This document shows, one piece after another, positions 1 to 10,702 of a stretch of 64,000 bases of DNA. How positions within the stretch are numbered: the first letter of the stretch is position 1; the number at the start of each line of letters is the position of its first letter. Where the stretch lies: NCBI RefSeq assembly GCF_003576645.1, contig NC_044916.1, positions 34,533,326-34,597,325 of the forward strand. Direction: 5' to 3'. The translations under genes were made by a program, and so were the position numbers. Source of the DNA: Ipomoea triloba (lineage: Eukaryota; Streptophyta; Magnoliopsida; Solanales; Convolvulaceae). The notes beneath the pieces were generated by a model that saw only the letters and a list, made by a program, of their open reading frames with translations, searched no databases and was not told where the DNA came from.

Positions 1-309
1 TTTTTTTTTTTTTTTTTTTTGAAAAAAAAATAAAAATCTCCGTATTTATTTGTGTCTCCCCGACTTCAACTCTTTTCAGTCCACTCCCAGCCGCTCTATG
101 CTGACTGGGTCATCATCTCCTTGATGATCGACCTTTTCAATCCATTTTCACTTGTTAACATCTAGGGTTTTGAATTACTGTCCAAATTTGTGCTTACAAT
201 TTCTTTGATAAAGTTATACTCCGTATTTATTTGTAATTATACTTTATTGATCAATTGTATAATACATTTGAGAAAATTTTTTTGTGAGTTGGAGAAATTC
301 TCGAAAGAG
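1..309 (+). promoter_or_regulatory. 5' flank and probable 5' UTR of the first NAC gene
   Basis: The window opens with a 20-base T run followed by an A run. The rest is AT-rich DNA with pyrimidine-rich stretches ahead of the NAC start codon. No clear TATA box could be placed. The NAC reading frame stays open upstream to about 190 but has no ATG there, so this part is taken as leader. Confidence 0.35.
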
Positions 310-3300
310 ATGGAGCTTACATCAGAGCCTTCATCATGCTCTTGCCTCTGCGGCCAGCGGTTTCCGCCGGGGTTCAGGTTCCAACCTACGGACGAGGAAC
401 TGGCCGTATACTACTTGAAGAGAAAGATCTGCCGCCGGCCAATCATGCTCGACGTCATAGGCGAGACTGACGTATACAAGCGGGAGCCAGAAGAACTTCC
501 TGGTATAGCTTTTTTCTCATTGCCTATCTATCAATTGTTGTTATAAGGCCGTTGACTGTGCGTTTTTCATGATTCCGTGTATTTTCGCTTTAGTTATGAT
601 GATATCTTCTTTATGGATGATTGATAGATGTTTTTGTGGTTTTCTAATTTCTGCTGTTACATATGAATATTTGGTCGTTATTTTCACTGTCATTGCTTGA
701 TATTTGTCTAGATTTTTTTTTTTCTTTTCTTCGTTTGTTTGATGTTTTCTGATACTAGTGATGGACTGATGGATGAAGTTCTCTGCTCAAATGTCATGTT
801 TATGATTTCTAACTGTACATGATGAAGTTAATGATGCTATATTGAGTTGATCTGATGATTTTCATGGGTCATTATGTCTCCATGATATAGAAAGGTTTGG
901 TCTGTTTGTAATATTTTGATTCATTTGAAATACAGTGAGATATGGAACTATTAAATTTCAACTCTGATCTAGTGTATGAAAGCTAGAGTAAGAAACAAGC
1001 TATAATACCAATATATGTGGTTACATGTATCTATACACTTTGATTGATCTAATGGAGTTAACAAAATTGTTGCAGTGTATTTCAGGGTAAAACTTGCTCA
1101 AATCTTTGTTAAGTTGATGGCTATCTCCTTTTAAATCTTCTTAAGTTCTCGTGAATAGCAATTGACAACCATTATTTTGCAACTTTAGTTGTATGCACTT
1201 TATTGACTGTTTTCTCAACTTTAAATTGCAGAGTTGTCAAAGTTGAAGACTGGTGATAGGCAGTGGTTCTTCTTTAGCCCCAGAGATCGGAGGTATCCGA
1301 ATGGAGCCAGGTCAAACAGAGCAACTAAGCAGGGGTTTTGGAAAGTAACGGGAAGGGATCGCATAATTACGTCCAATTCTCGTAATGTTGGTGTTAAGAA
1401 GACCCTGGTCTTTCATAAAGGTCGGACACCTAAAGGTCGGACACCTACTACTAAACCTGATCGTACTGATTGGGTGATGTATGAGTATACAATGGATGAA
1501 GAGGAGCTAAAAAGGTGTCCTGCACAAGACTACTATGCACTATGTAGAATCTTTAAGAAGAGTGGGATAGGCCCCAAGAACGGGGAGCAATATGGTGCAC
1601 CTTTTAGGGAGGAGGATTGGCCTGATGATGACTGCTTGACTGTTAACCCCCTTGTTGAGCAAGAAAAATATACAAATCAGGTCAATGATGTTGGTAATGT
1701 TGAAAGTCCAATACCTAATGATTTCGGAATCCCTTTATTTAATATTGAAGAACTCCATCCTACCATACCACACAATGTGCAAGCAAACTTTGATGCGACA
1801 CAGTGTAGCACTTCGCAGCCACAATTGCCAGAGGCTCCTGAGTTCAGATCTGCTCCAGTGTATAATGGGTTGAATCCTCAAATGTTGGAGGAGGATTACC
1901 TGGAAGCTTTTCTGGAGGTGGATGACCTTGGTGGTGCAGAACCCAGCATTAATAACTTTAATAAGCCAGGGAAATTTATGGAAATTCAGCAATACGGATA
2001 TGATATGGGAACAAGAGAGGCAAGACACCCCAATCAACCATATGTAAACAGTGCTGAAAATGGCATGGTAAACCCTGTCTCTACTTATTTCAGTGATAAT
2101 CATGAAACCATGAACAGCCAGCAGTCTTATTTCAGTGATAATCATGAAACCATGAACAGCCAGCAGTTGTATTTCAGTGATAATCATGAAACCATGAACA
2201 GCCAGCAGTTGTTTTTGAACGAGGACAATGAAGGCAGCAATCAACTGTGGTCTCCTGATCAAAGGTGGAACAATGTGCAAGCAAACTTTGATGTGACACA
2301 GTGTAGCACTTCGCAACCACAATTACCAGAGGCTCCTGAGTTCAGATCTGCTCCAGTCTATAATGGGTTGAATCCTCAAATGTTGGAGGAGGATTACCTG
2401 GAAGATTTTCTGGAGGTGGATGACCTTGCTGGTGCAGAACCCAGCATTAATAACTTTAATAAGCCAGGGGAAATTATGGAAATTCAGCAATACGGATATG
2501 ATATGGGAACAAGAGAGGCAAGACATCCCAATCAACCATATGTAAACAGTGCTGAAAATGGCATGGTAAACCCTGTCTCTACTTATTTCAGTGATAATCA
2601 TGAAACCATGAACAGCCAGCAGTCTTATTTCAGTGATAATCATGAAACCATGAACAGCCAGCAGTTGTATTTCAGTGATAATCATGAAACCATGAACAGC
2701 CAGCAGTTGTTTTTGAACGAGGACAATGAAGGCAGCAATCAACTGTGGTCTCCTGATCAAAGGTGGAACAATGTGCAAGCAAACTTTGATGTGACACAGT
2801 GTAGCACTTCGCAACCACAATTACCAGAGGCTCCTGAGTTCAGATCTGCTCCAGTCTATAATGGGTTGAATCCTCAAATGTTGGAGGAGGATTACCTGGA
2901 AGATTTTCTGGAGGTGGATGACCTTGCTGGTGCAGAACCCAGCATTAATAACTTTAATAAGCCAGGGGAAATTATGGAAATTCAGCAATACGGATATGAT
3001 ATGGGAACAAGAGAGGCAAGACATCCCAATCAACCATATGTAAACAGTGCTGAAAATGGCATGGTAAACCCTGTCTCTACTTATTTCAGTGATAATCATG
3101 AAACCATGAACAGCCAGCAGTCTTATTTCAGTGATAATCATGAAACCATGAACAGCCAGCAGTTGTATTTCAGTGATAATCATGAAACCATGAACAGCCA
3201 GCAGTTGTATTTGAACGAGGACAATGAAGGCAGCAACCGACTGTGGTCTCCTGATCAAAGGTGCAACATCGCGACCCCAGCTGAAGCAAATCATGAGGTC

Positions 3301-4008
3301 TTCCATCCAGCAACTTTAGGTACTGAAATTGTTTTCAACATCAATAATTTCACTCTTCCTTTGTATCACAGTACCAATGATATAATGCTTTAAAGATTTA
3401 TTGCAACTCTATATATGTTTGCTGACTTTGAGCTGTTGGACAGATGGATGGTATGGCACAACCATGTCATCTTCCAAATGGCGAGAACTCTTTTGCCCAA
3501 GTGGAAATGGGGGAGTTTGAGCCAACTTTAAGAGCTCTTCTGCTAATGTGTTGGTGTTACGATATTTGTCTAATTCCACTGAGTTTTGGCATTTATAGGT
3601 GTAGTTTATGATAGTCATTCCTTGAATGATCATCCTAAGGGGACAAATTCAAATCAAATCACCAGAGAGGATGGTGCCACAAACTCGAGGTTCTCTTCTG
3701 CTCTATGGGGCAGTCTGGAATCAATACCAGCCACTCCTGCTTCAGCTGCCGAAAGTCCTCCTGCTGATTTGGCATTTGAGCAAACGTCTAGAAGATCAAG
3801 GGTAATTGCCAGAAACATGAATAATGCATCAAGAGTAATTGCCAGAAACATGAATAATGCATCAGATAATACTTCGAGAAATTCAGGCAAATCAATGAGT
3901 GGCTTTTTATGTGTATTCGTACTAGGAGTGTTGTGTGCTGCTATGTTATGGGTATTGCTAGGAACTTCGTCATTGACATATGGGGGATGTTCCTTCCTGA
4001 ATTTATAA
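310..4008 (+). CDS. Membrane-tethered NAC transcription factor with internal repeat expansion
   Basis: Spliced model 310-502, 1232-3319, 3599-4008 (896 aa). All phases close, and both introns sit where they do in the second NAC gene at 11095. The NAC domain occupies about residues 17-165: RFPPGFRF and DEEL (subdomain A), [13 protein letters not shown] (C), TDWVMYEY (D) and [11 protein letters not shown] (E). The last 35 residues hold a hydrophobic segment (about 862-884) typical of NTL-type NACs, which are kept on membranes and cut free to enter the nucleus. Between domain and anchor lies an acidic region built of three near-identical 166-residue blocks, so the protein is about 310 residues longer than its neighbour. 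Oddities: the DNA-contact motif reads WKVTGRD instead of WKATGKD, and 5 residues are duplicated in subdomain D. It resembles the ANAC013/016/017 or 053/078 groups; I cannot choose between them. It may be drifting from normal DNA binding. Confidence 0.88.
1417..1446 (+). repeat. 15-bp tandem duplication inside NAC subdomain D
   Basis: The unit aaaggtcggacacct occurs twice, at 1417-1431 and 1432-1446. It repeats KGRTP in the loop between TLVFHKGR and TDWVMYEY. The paralogous gene at 11095 has a single, shorter version, so this is an insertion in this copy. Frame is kept. Confidence 0.9.
1774..3267 (+). repeat. Three tandem 498-bp coding repeats in NAC exon 2
   Basis: Copies are 1774-2271, 2272-2769 and 2770-3267, exactly 498 bp (166 codons) apart, found by the recurring AATGTGCAAGCAAACTTTGA start. 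Copies 2 and 3 are almost identical; copy 1 differs at a few sites (for example [11 protein letters not shown] versus [11 protein letters not shown]). Each contains an acidic LEEDYLE motif followed by the [13 protein letters not shown] sub-repeats. The second NAC gene has one diverged counterpart, which gives the ancestral state. Near identity suggests recent unequal exchange; mis-assembly of copy number is also possible. Confidence 0.95.
2083..2208 (+). repeat. Nested 42-bp repeats, three per 498-bp block
   Basis: Three 42-bp units at 2083-2124, 2125-2166 and 2167-2208 encode 14 residues each (variable first residue, then [13 protein letters not shown]). The set recurs at 2581-2706 and 3079-3204, giving nine units. 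The paralogous NAC at 13294-13340 has a single related unit, [15 protein letters not shown], so the short repeat expanded first and the long block later. Confidence 0.92.
3796..3861 (+). repeat. 33-bp tandem duplication in NAC exon 3
   Basis: Units 3796-3828 and 3829-3861 encode [11 protein letters not shown] twice, differing at one base (ggg/aga region). It lies on the nuclear side of the membrane anchor, in a basic stretch where release by proteolysis could occur. The second NAC gene has only one similar stretch. Confidence 0.9.
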
Positions 4009-5178
4009 ATTGGAAAATTCTGTTATGCTTTGGCAGCTTGGTGAAATCAATGGCAACTAGAAGGAAAAATGGATACACACCCAGTATTGATTGGAAAACC
4101 CCCACAAATCCTGCGTATAAATGTATACTAGGTATTAGAAAAGAGTCCTTAATCAATCTGCACGTAGACATTTGCGTTTCAATGGATCATGTAGTAAGAT
4201 GAATTTTTTATACAAATTTATTTTTAATATACTATAAATTTTGTTTTTGATGTATTACATGATCATTTTAACATGCACTAAAATGAACTAGTATCAAAAT
4301 AAAACAGATCTACTAAAAATAAACTAGTAATACACTAAAAATGTATATATAAATATTAAAAATGGACATATATTACGCTCAATCATTATTGTGTGGATCG
4401 TGGTCCATACAATTATGTGGGTCATAATTTAAAAATACATTATTTTAACTCATAAAATACATTATTCTAACACACAAAATGTATTTTTTTAACTCATAAA
4501 ATAGATTATCTTACCTCATAAATTTAATTATACAAACATATAAAGTATATTATGCATGATTCTAACTCATAAAATATATTATTCTACTATCATATGTCAT
4601 TTACAAGAAAAAATATGATTTATCAGAAAAAATATTGGATTCCAGGTGACCTACTATCATATGTCATTTATTTGTTTTTGGGTTTTATTGATCCAAAATA
4701 AAATGTTAATATATTTAATTGCAACTTTAAAAAATTTAGGTACCTAATTGACTTTTTAGGTAAAATTTGAGACTTTGTAAGTTGATTCATAAAATATAAC
4801 CCATAACAAAATATCCTGAAAATTTTTTCGAATTTCTTCGAATTTCTTCCAACGGTTGTTTGCATTAAATATCCTGAAATTGTTTTCGAATTTCTATTCG
4901 GCATTAACTATATAAATGCATGTTTTCAAAAAAAAAAAAAACTATATAAATGCACATGCCACATCCACTCAGGCGGGCGATCTCACGGAGTTCCAAGATC
5001 TCCTCTGTTTTCTTGGCCAGAACCCTAAATGGATTTTAGTTCGAAACTCTTTTCTCTTTTCTTCTTTGCAACTAACTGTGTAGTGTCAAAGACATAAGCT
5101 AGCAAGTACAAGTTCTTCTCCCTCAAGTAAACATTATTTGTTCAAATATCATCAACTTTCTATTTTCACATTTTGCAG
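4009..5178. other. AT-rich intergenic DNA after the first NAC gene
   Basis: There is no convincing gene. The segment 4200-4640 is a dispersed repeat: it contains attattgtgtggatc and repeated short blocks of the type 'actcataaaatacattatt', and resembles DNA at 14300-14370 and at 20481-20723. A 13-base A run lies near 4930. From about 4955 to 5178 the base composition becomes more gene-like and may be part of the fragment block that follows. Confidence 0.4.
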
Positions 5179-5960
5179 TTACGGATAAACTCTACAAAAT
5201 CTAATGATCGGTCACCTTCTGGGCGCAGATGGTGCTGTAGAGGCTATGATGGGATTTACAGGATAGAAAAATGTTCGCGCAAAGTTGGAATTCAGGTAGA
5301 TGACTTTGATGAATTGTGTCTTTAGTCTTTTTGGAGGGTGGGGTATGTCATGTACTGTCATAATGTCTGTTTTTTACTATGTAGGGATTCAAAGTTTGTT
5401 GGTATATTTTTGTACGATGTGATAATGAACCTGCTCTGTGGACAAGGTATGTTATACCATCAATGTTTACTTTCTCCAAAATTGATTTTATGTTGTACTG
5501 AACTTCTAGTTTGATTGTAAACCTTGAGAGGGGGGATTTGATTTGAATATTGGAGTGGGAATTATAATCTGTATGCAAAATTTAGGAGTGGCAATAAGTT
5601 TAGCACACCTTAACCTGTGCTATCTGAATTTTGCCTGGTATCCACACCTCTTGTTCAAATACTAATTCTTCCTTACCCAAAATCAGCCAACAAGAGAACA
5701 CATGAGATCTCTGTTCTTGTCTGAGCATCTCTTAACAAATCGTATGCATGTCCTAGTTGTGATTGTTTTCTCTTTCCCAATTTAAGATGTCCCCTGCTTA
5801 TGTTATGCAGGAGGAAAAAGGTTGCTGGCTTTGGAAAACACCACCAACAGCAAGTAGAATGGTTAGCTTTGAATGCGATGAAGATGGAAATGTTGTGAAG
5901 AAAGCTAGAAGCAAGAAAAAACAAGTATCTGTGAAGGAAAGGCTCCTAAAGGGTACACTT
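5179..5960 (+). pseudogene. ORTHRUS/VIM-type SRA-domain E3 ligase fragments
   Basis: Three separated stretches translate into pieces of the plant ORTH/VIM family (SRA methyl-DNA reader plus RING ubiquitin ligase). About 5200-5296 gives YDGIYRIEKCSRKVGIQ and 5385-5447 gives GFKVCWYIFVRCDNEPALWT; both belong to the SRA domain and are split by an intron-like gap. About 5811-5958 gives EEKGCWLWKTPP and VKERLLKG from the linker before the second RING. The N-terminal PHD and RING, the rest of the SRA and the C-terminal RING are missing. I see no long frame joining the pieces. This is a gene relic, probably captured or left by partial duplication. Family assignment rests on remembered motif similarity. 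Confidence 0.7.
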
Positions 5961-6047
5961 TCTAAGGTTTCTTTGCATACCAGATTCTGTTAGTTCATAT
6001 TTTTTTTGGCTACCTATCCAATTCTAAGTGCTGTTGTATTTTGACAG

Positions 6048-6300
6048 TGGTGAATTTGTTGTGGTAAACAAACATCTTCTTCATGACCTAACTGAAGAAG
6101 ATGAATCTGTGCAGAAAATCCCTGAAATTCCTGACTAGTTTAAATTAATCTACCAGTAATTTTCGCATCCAGTTTATTTCAAATTATTCCCTCCATTCAT
6201 TGGCTAATACAGAGTATAATGTACTCATGTCAGGTCTGTGTGGGAGATCAAGCAAAGGACTTTGGTTGATATGGCTGCTGATCGTGGATTGTATCCTTTG
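6048..6300 (+). pseudogene. Ribonucleotide reductase large-subunit fragment
   Basis: An acceptor-like cag is followed at 6048 by GEFVVVNKHLLHDLTEED and VQKIPEIPD, then a stop. After a gap, 6233-6299 reads VWEIKQRTLVDMAADRG. Both match neighbouring exons of the plant RNR large subunit (RNR1), which makes deoxyribonucleotides. An internal stretch normally present between LLHDLTE and PEIPD is deleted and all other exons are absent. It lies directly after the ORTH/VIM fragments on the same strand. Confidence 0.75.
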
Positions 6301-7490
6301 CTCGAGGTATGTTGTGGTTTCTTATCTTCCTTTATTACTTATTATTTATTTTTTTGGTTTTGGGCTGGGAAGATGGGACAGTGGAATAGGTCACTTAAAA
6401 GAGGTGTTTTCTTTAATACAGTTGATTGTATATTTGTATATGATGTTATGCTTTGTATAATTGATATGGTTGAACTGAAGGCTAAGTAGGAGGTAGAATG
6501 TAAAGAAAGAAATTGCCCACCTTCTGACTGGTAAAATGATTGATCAATTGGCCCAAGAGATTTTTCTATACACTGTTTCTCATCATGATTTACTGGTGAT
6601 TTTTGGAGATCGGGAGCAAGATATTTTTGACTCTGGTGACAGTAAAGGTTTAAGCAGACAGTACAGGTTATTATTATTAATTTTTAGTTTTCAAACATGT
6701 GTCTGGAAAAAAGAAGGAAAGAGAGGAGGTTTATAGCTAACAATTTTGTTTTTTTGCAGGTAGGAACATTGGAGTCTGGTGGGCTTGTCTAAATGGCAAG
6801 CTCATGGGATGTAGATAATTTTTGCAGGCTGCTGAAGGCTATATGAGGTAGAGAAATGCTGTGAGTTTAACAGATGTGAGAGGAGCTGGTCTGGATAATG
6901 AGGTGTGCAGGTTTTGGGCCTGGGCAGTGCAGTCTGAAAGCAGGGGATTGGACAGCTCTTGGCTGATTTTCATGAGGTTGGGCATTTATTTTGAGAATGA
7001 ATCTTGTTTGTACTGTGATGGTAGATGTAGCAGATAAGGGTGAAAGAGGGCTGGGGTGACTTGCATTCGGGTAGGTTCTTATATCATAAGCTGATGGTCT
7101 TCCCCTTTGCCTATTTAATTATGCTGAATATGAATCTTGCATAGCGCACACACTGAGATGGGAGTGTTTGGAGGATTGGATTTGTGGATTGGAAAAAATG
7201 AGTGAATGTTGTTGGTAGATAATGGAAAGAAAGGAAGGATGAATAAAGGAAAAAAAAAAGAGAGAAAAAGAAGTGAATAAAGATGATTAAAAGGAAGGAA
7301 GATAAAGAAAGGGAGGGTGGTGTGAGTATTGTGATGCCATTGCTTAGCATAGCAGGTCATAAAGGCTCCCTTCGGTCAAAATGCAAAGTTCTGTACAAGG
7401 GGGGTTGACCTGGATGTTAAGGGTGTTGGGTGAGGGAGCCATTGCTTGTGCTTATTGGCTATGTGTCCCCCGGTGGTTAAAACAATAGTA
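6301..7490. other. Non-coding tail of the fragment block, with a purine-rich tract
   Basis: I recognise no gene. The stretch 6310-6450 is repeated in diverged form at 8150-8390. Short open frames around 6500-6740 have no family I know. A strongly purine-biased tract (GA-rich on +) runs from about 7185 to 7330. It could be decayed transposon DNA. Confidence 0.35.
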
Positions 7491-7778
7491 GGTAAAACGG
7501 TCTAGCCCCAACTCAACAAAAGAGATATTATATAAGTAAATTTGCCCTGATACCAAAAAATTAATAGCAATATGGTATCAGAGCTTAGCTTTTTTTTTTT
7601 CTATGTTTATTTTTAAAAGAAAAACAACAAAAAAAAAACTTTATTTAAAAAAAATAAAGTATAAAACAAGGGTAGGTAAAACGTTATAGCCTCAATTCAA
7701 CAAAAGAGATATTATATAAGTAAATTTGTTTTGATACCAAAAAATTAATATCAATATAGTATCAGAGCTTAGCTTTTT
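7491..7778 (+). mobile_element. LTR-retrotransposon remnant with tRNA-Met primer sites
   Basis: Two direct copies of about 100 bp (7491-7592 and 7675-7778) each end in (t)atcagagcttagc, the first as tggtatcagagc, which is the primer-binding sequence complementary to initiator Met tRNA used by plant LTR elements. They are separated by an A/T-rich spacer with A runs. No protein-coding part is present. The size suggests a miniature (TRIM-like) or truncated element; a primer site after both copies points to a tandem LTR/primer-site array. Confidence 0.55.
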
Positions 7779-8039
7779 CCGTCCGCCATTAACTGAACGG
7801 AGTGCTAATAAAGACAAAAGTCGATGTATACTAATGCAGTTGAGCACTATTAGTACGTGTAAGAAGTTATGTCCGCCATTATTTAACCACCATCACATTA
7901 GTAACCACAACGAAATGGGACTAACCTGCGCACCCAACCAAGCACCACATCGGCTCTGCCAGTGCTTTTCAACATGTTGCTCTCAATTTTTCTGGTATAA
8001 ATAGATTACTCCACTAGGTTATTAGAGATTTCAATGTCA

Positions 8040-8395
8040 TTTTTCTAACATTGTACTGACTAGAACATAGTATCTTTGCTCGAGGATATTCACATCAAGT
8101 ATTGTCTGGAATAAGCAAAGGTTGAGAAGGATTGGAGTAATAAGTAGGTAAATGTTGTGGATTCTTATATTCCTTTAAGTTATTATTTTTTTGTGTTTAT
8201 TTTGTTTTTGGTTGGGAAAAAGGGTAGGTAAATAGTGTGATTTCTTATCTTTCTTTATAAGTTATTATTATTTTTTGTTTATTTTATTTTAGGTTGGGAA
8301 GGAGGGGAAATGGAATAGATCACTTAAAAGTGTTTTCTTCAATCCATTTGATTGTATATTTGTATATGATATTGGTCCCTCTGAAATTGTATAAT
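8040..8395 (+). repeat. Second, diverged copy of the RNR1-fragment flank
   Basis: Starting at tatctttgctcgagg (compare tatcctttgctcgagg at 6292), this stretch repeats the intron-like DNA that follows the RNR fragment, including ggaatagatcacttaaaag and gattgtatatttgtatatga. The piece 8140-8215 is itself partly repeated at 8220-8290. It carries no coding part. Confidence 0.6.
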
Positions 8396-8869
8396 TTTTT
8401 TCTAATTTTATTGGTTATTTTTAGAGATTGGCATGCATCAAGATTTTTTATTTTTACTCTGGCACTCCCTCTTCTTTCAGGAACCTCATATGTATGAACA
8501 ACTCGAACCTTCATTGTACTCCTAGTATTTAAAGGTGAAATTTCACGAGAAAGAATGTAGAGTGGATACATTTTGCGCTGAGATGTAATTTCGAACTATG
8601 ACTATGATCGTATACGGGAGGTGTGTTTGAAGCCAACACATGTATTTATAAGAACGCAAATCTCTTTCTCGGAAACGATTATGCCGATTCATTAATTGAC
8701 GTGTATTTAAGTATAATCCTCTATTAGTTTTTATGAATGTGGATACTGAATATCTATGAAAAATGCAAAGCCGGTATTTTAAAACTGTCATAATTAATAT
8801 ACTTTAATCTAATGTAACCAATCACTCTTGGGATATGAAAAAGAGCATACTTTATACACCCTTTTCAAA

Positions 8870-9210
8870 TATACACAGTGACACTTTTCCTGTAATGTAT
8901 AAAGTTGTAGGGCGGGAAAAATATTACCAATTTATTTTCCAAATGTAATAATTATACTATCAAATGTAACACTAAATTAGGAATAAAATATTTATTACTT
9001 ATATGAGAAAATGTAATACTTTCATCAAAAGTATTACATTTTTCTTTATAAAGTCCAACATTACTTATAAGGAAAAATATAATAATTTTAATTAAAAAAA
9101 ATAGTTTTACATCAAAATATAAAAGTATTACATTTACAGATTTACTCGAACTAATCCGTTTCACGGATGAAAAATCATGAGACAATTTCATACAAGTGTT
9201 TTAATTATAG
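8870..9210. mobile_element. Degenerate MITE, same family as the one at 10275
   Basis: It shows the family's internal signature, runs such as aaaagtattacattt and tacttataaggaaaaat, and ends with remnants of the terminal repeat (tttcacggatgaaaaatcatgagac, then acaagtg). The left terminus is not clear. Confidence 0.45.
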
Positions 9211-10274
9211 TATTATACTTTAAGAAAATGGTGAAGCAATAAAGCATCACTCCTACTAAATTAATTAATGATTAAAATAAAATACCTGTTATTTAAAGAA
9301 AAAATTAAATAAATAACCTGTTCGCTGACTAATCCATCCTTGATTCTTCTCTCTCTTTGGAATTTTCTCGCCCTAGCCCATATTGACTAACCAATAAGAT
9401 ATATTAAAATGCCAACTTAGTCCAAACTCCATACCCTCACCAAAACTTATCATAATTGTACCTTACACCTTACAATATGTAAAGAAAAAACACTGATATT
9501 CTCTTATTCAGCCTTTGACTTTACATTTTTAAAAAAATTATACAATATCAATTGATATTGATTTTTTAAATCTAATATCAAGATAATTCTATATACAATC
9601 AGGGCAATTAAGCATACCATTTGTAGTTGTATTTGGTAAAAAAATACTGATACTCATGTTTAAAAAAAATACTTATCAATACATTTTTGGTTGAATTCAT
9701 TATACTATGTATTTTAAATGTGATTTAATTTATCTCTCATGCTTAATGTATAAGTTATTAGACAAGAACATAATTTATTCCATATTATACACTATCAAAC
9801 AATGATAACAAATTTTTCTTATCATAAAAAAATACTTTGAACAAAATTAAAACTAACAAAAAAATAATATTACATTTATTCTCACTTTCTACCTCACTTT
9901 CTTTTCAATTACTCTTTATAAAAATAGCATGTTCTTATTGATTATGATTAACAAATAGGAGTTGTTATACCATGGACTGGGTCCCCTTGCAAGATGGACT
10001 CTAATCTTGAACTGCGTATTTTTAGTGTTATGAATTTTTATAATATAAATTGTGTTTTTAAGTCAAAACACAAATGACGTATGTTAACATTATGTGTTCA
10101 TAGTATACAAATAGTAAATTTTTAAAAAGTAAATTGTGAACATTCAGAATTCAAATTCACATTGCAAGATAAACCCGAGTCCACGTAATAATTTAAGAAT
10201 AAATAGTGACTAGTGAGTCATTATTTTTAATTATTCACGTGTCTATACCTAATAAAATTTATACATATATACAC
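9211..10274. other. AT-rich intergenic DNA
   Basis: No gene is seen. A stretch at about 9968-10185 starts with ttataccatggactgggtcc and resembles the small MITE at 22979 in its 'price-tag' ends (..ccatggac..), so it may be a related decayed element. Confidence 0.3.
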
Positions 10275-10702
10275 ACTTGTGTGAGACCGTCTCACGGATC
10301 CTTATTCGTGAGACGAGTCGGGTCGGATGGAAGCGACATGCAAATGTCATACTTATATGTGCAAATGTCATATTTATATGCTCAAATATAATAATTAATA
10401 ATACAATTTTTGTTACTTATAAGAGAAAAAGTAATACATTTTTCATGTTGACAAGTGGCCCTTACTTATAAGGGCAAATATAGCACTTTTGAGAAAAAAT
10501 GTAATACTTTTAAATCGAAATGTAAAAATATTGTATTTTCTCTTAAAAGTATTACATTTACCGTTATAAGTAACAAAAATTTTATTCCTGATTAGTATTA
10601 AATTTGAACATATAAGTATGACATTTGTGCACATAAGTAGTACATTTGTGTCTTGACCCGATCCGATCCGACCGTCTCACGGTGAGACGGTCTCACACAA
10701 GT
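10275..10702. mobile_element. MITE with terminal inverted repeats
   Basis: The left end acttgtgtgagaccgtctca and the right end tgagacggtctcacacaagt are perfect inverted copies of 20 bases. Just inside are GC-rich stretches (gagtcgggtcggatgg on the left and cccgatccgatccgacc on the right). The interior consists of short inverted AT-rich runs containing 'attacat' and 'tacttataag'. There is no coding capacity. I see no clear target-site duplication. Related copies are at 8870-9210, 44219-44541 and 56165-56425. It lies about 390 bp upstream of the second NAC start. Confidence 0.8.

Noticed and set aside
2083..3204. Regular 42-bp repeats resembling a CRISPR-like array
   Set aside because: There are no unique spacers; the repeats are in frame inside a plant protein-coding exon.
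1735..3306. Three long open frames on the minus strand across the NAC repeats (195, 165 and 161 codons)
   Set aside because: They are shadows of the sense repeats: they recur with the same 498-bp period and have no sensible start, composition or family.
6200..6740. Open frames after the RNR fragment considered as new small genes
   Set aside because: They start in the RNR exon piece or run through intron-like AT-rich DNA, with no consistent composition or family.
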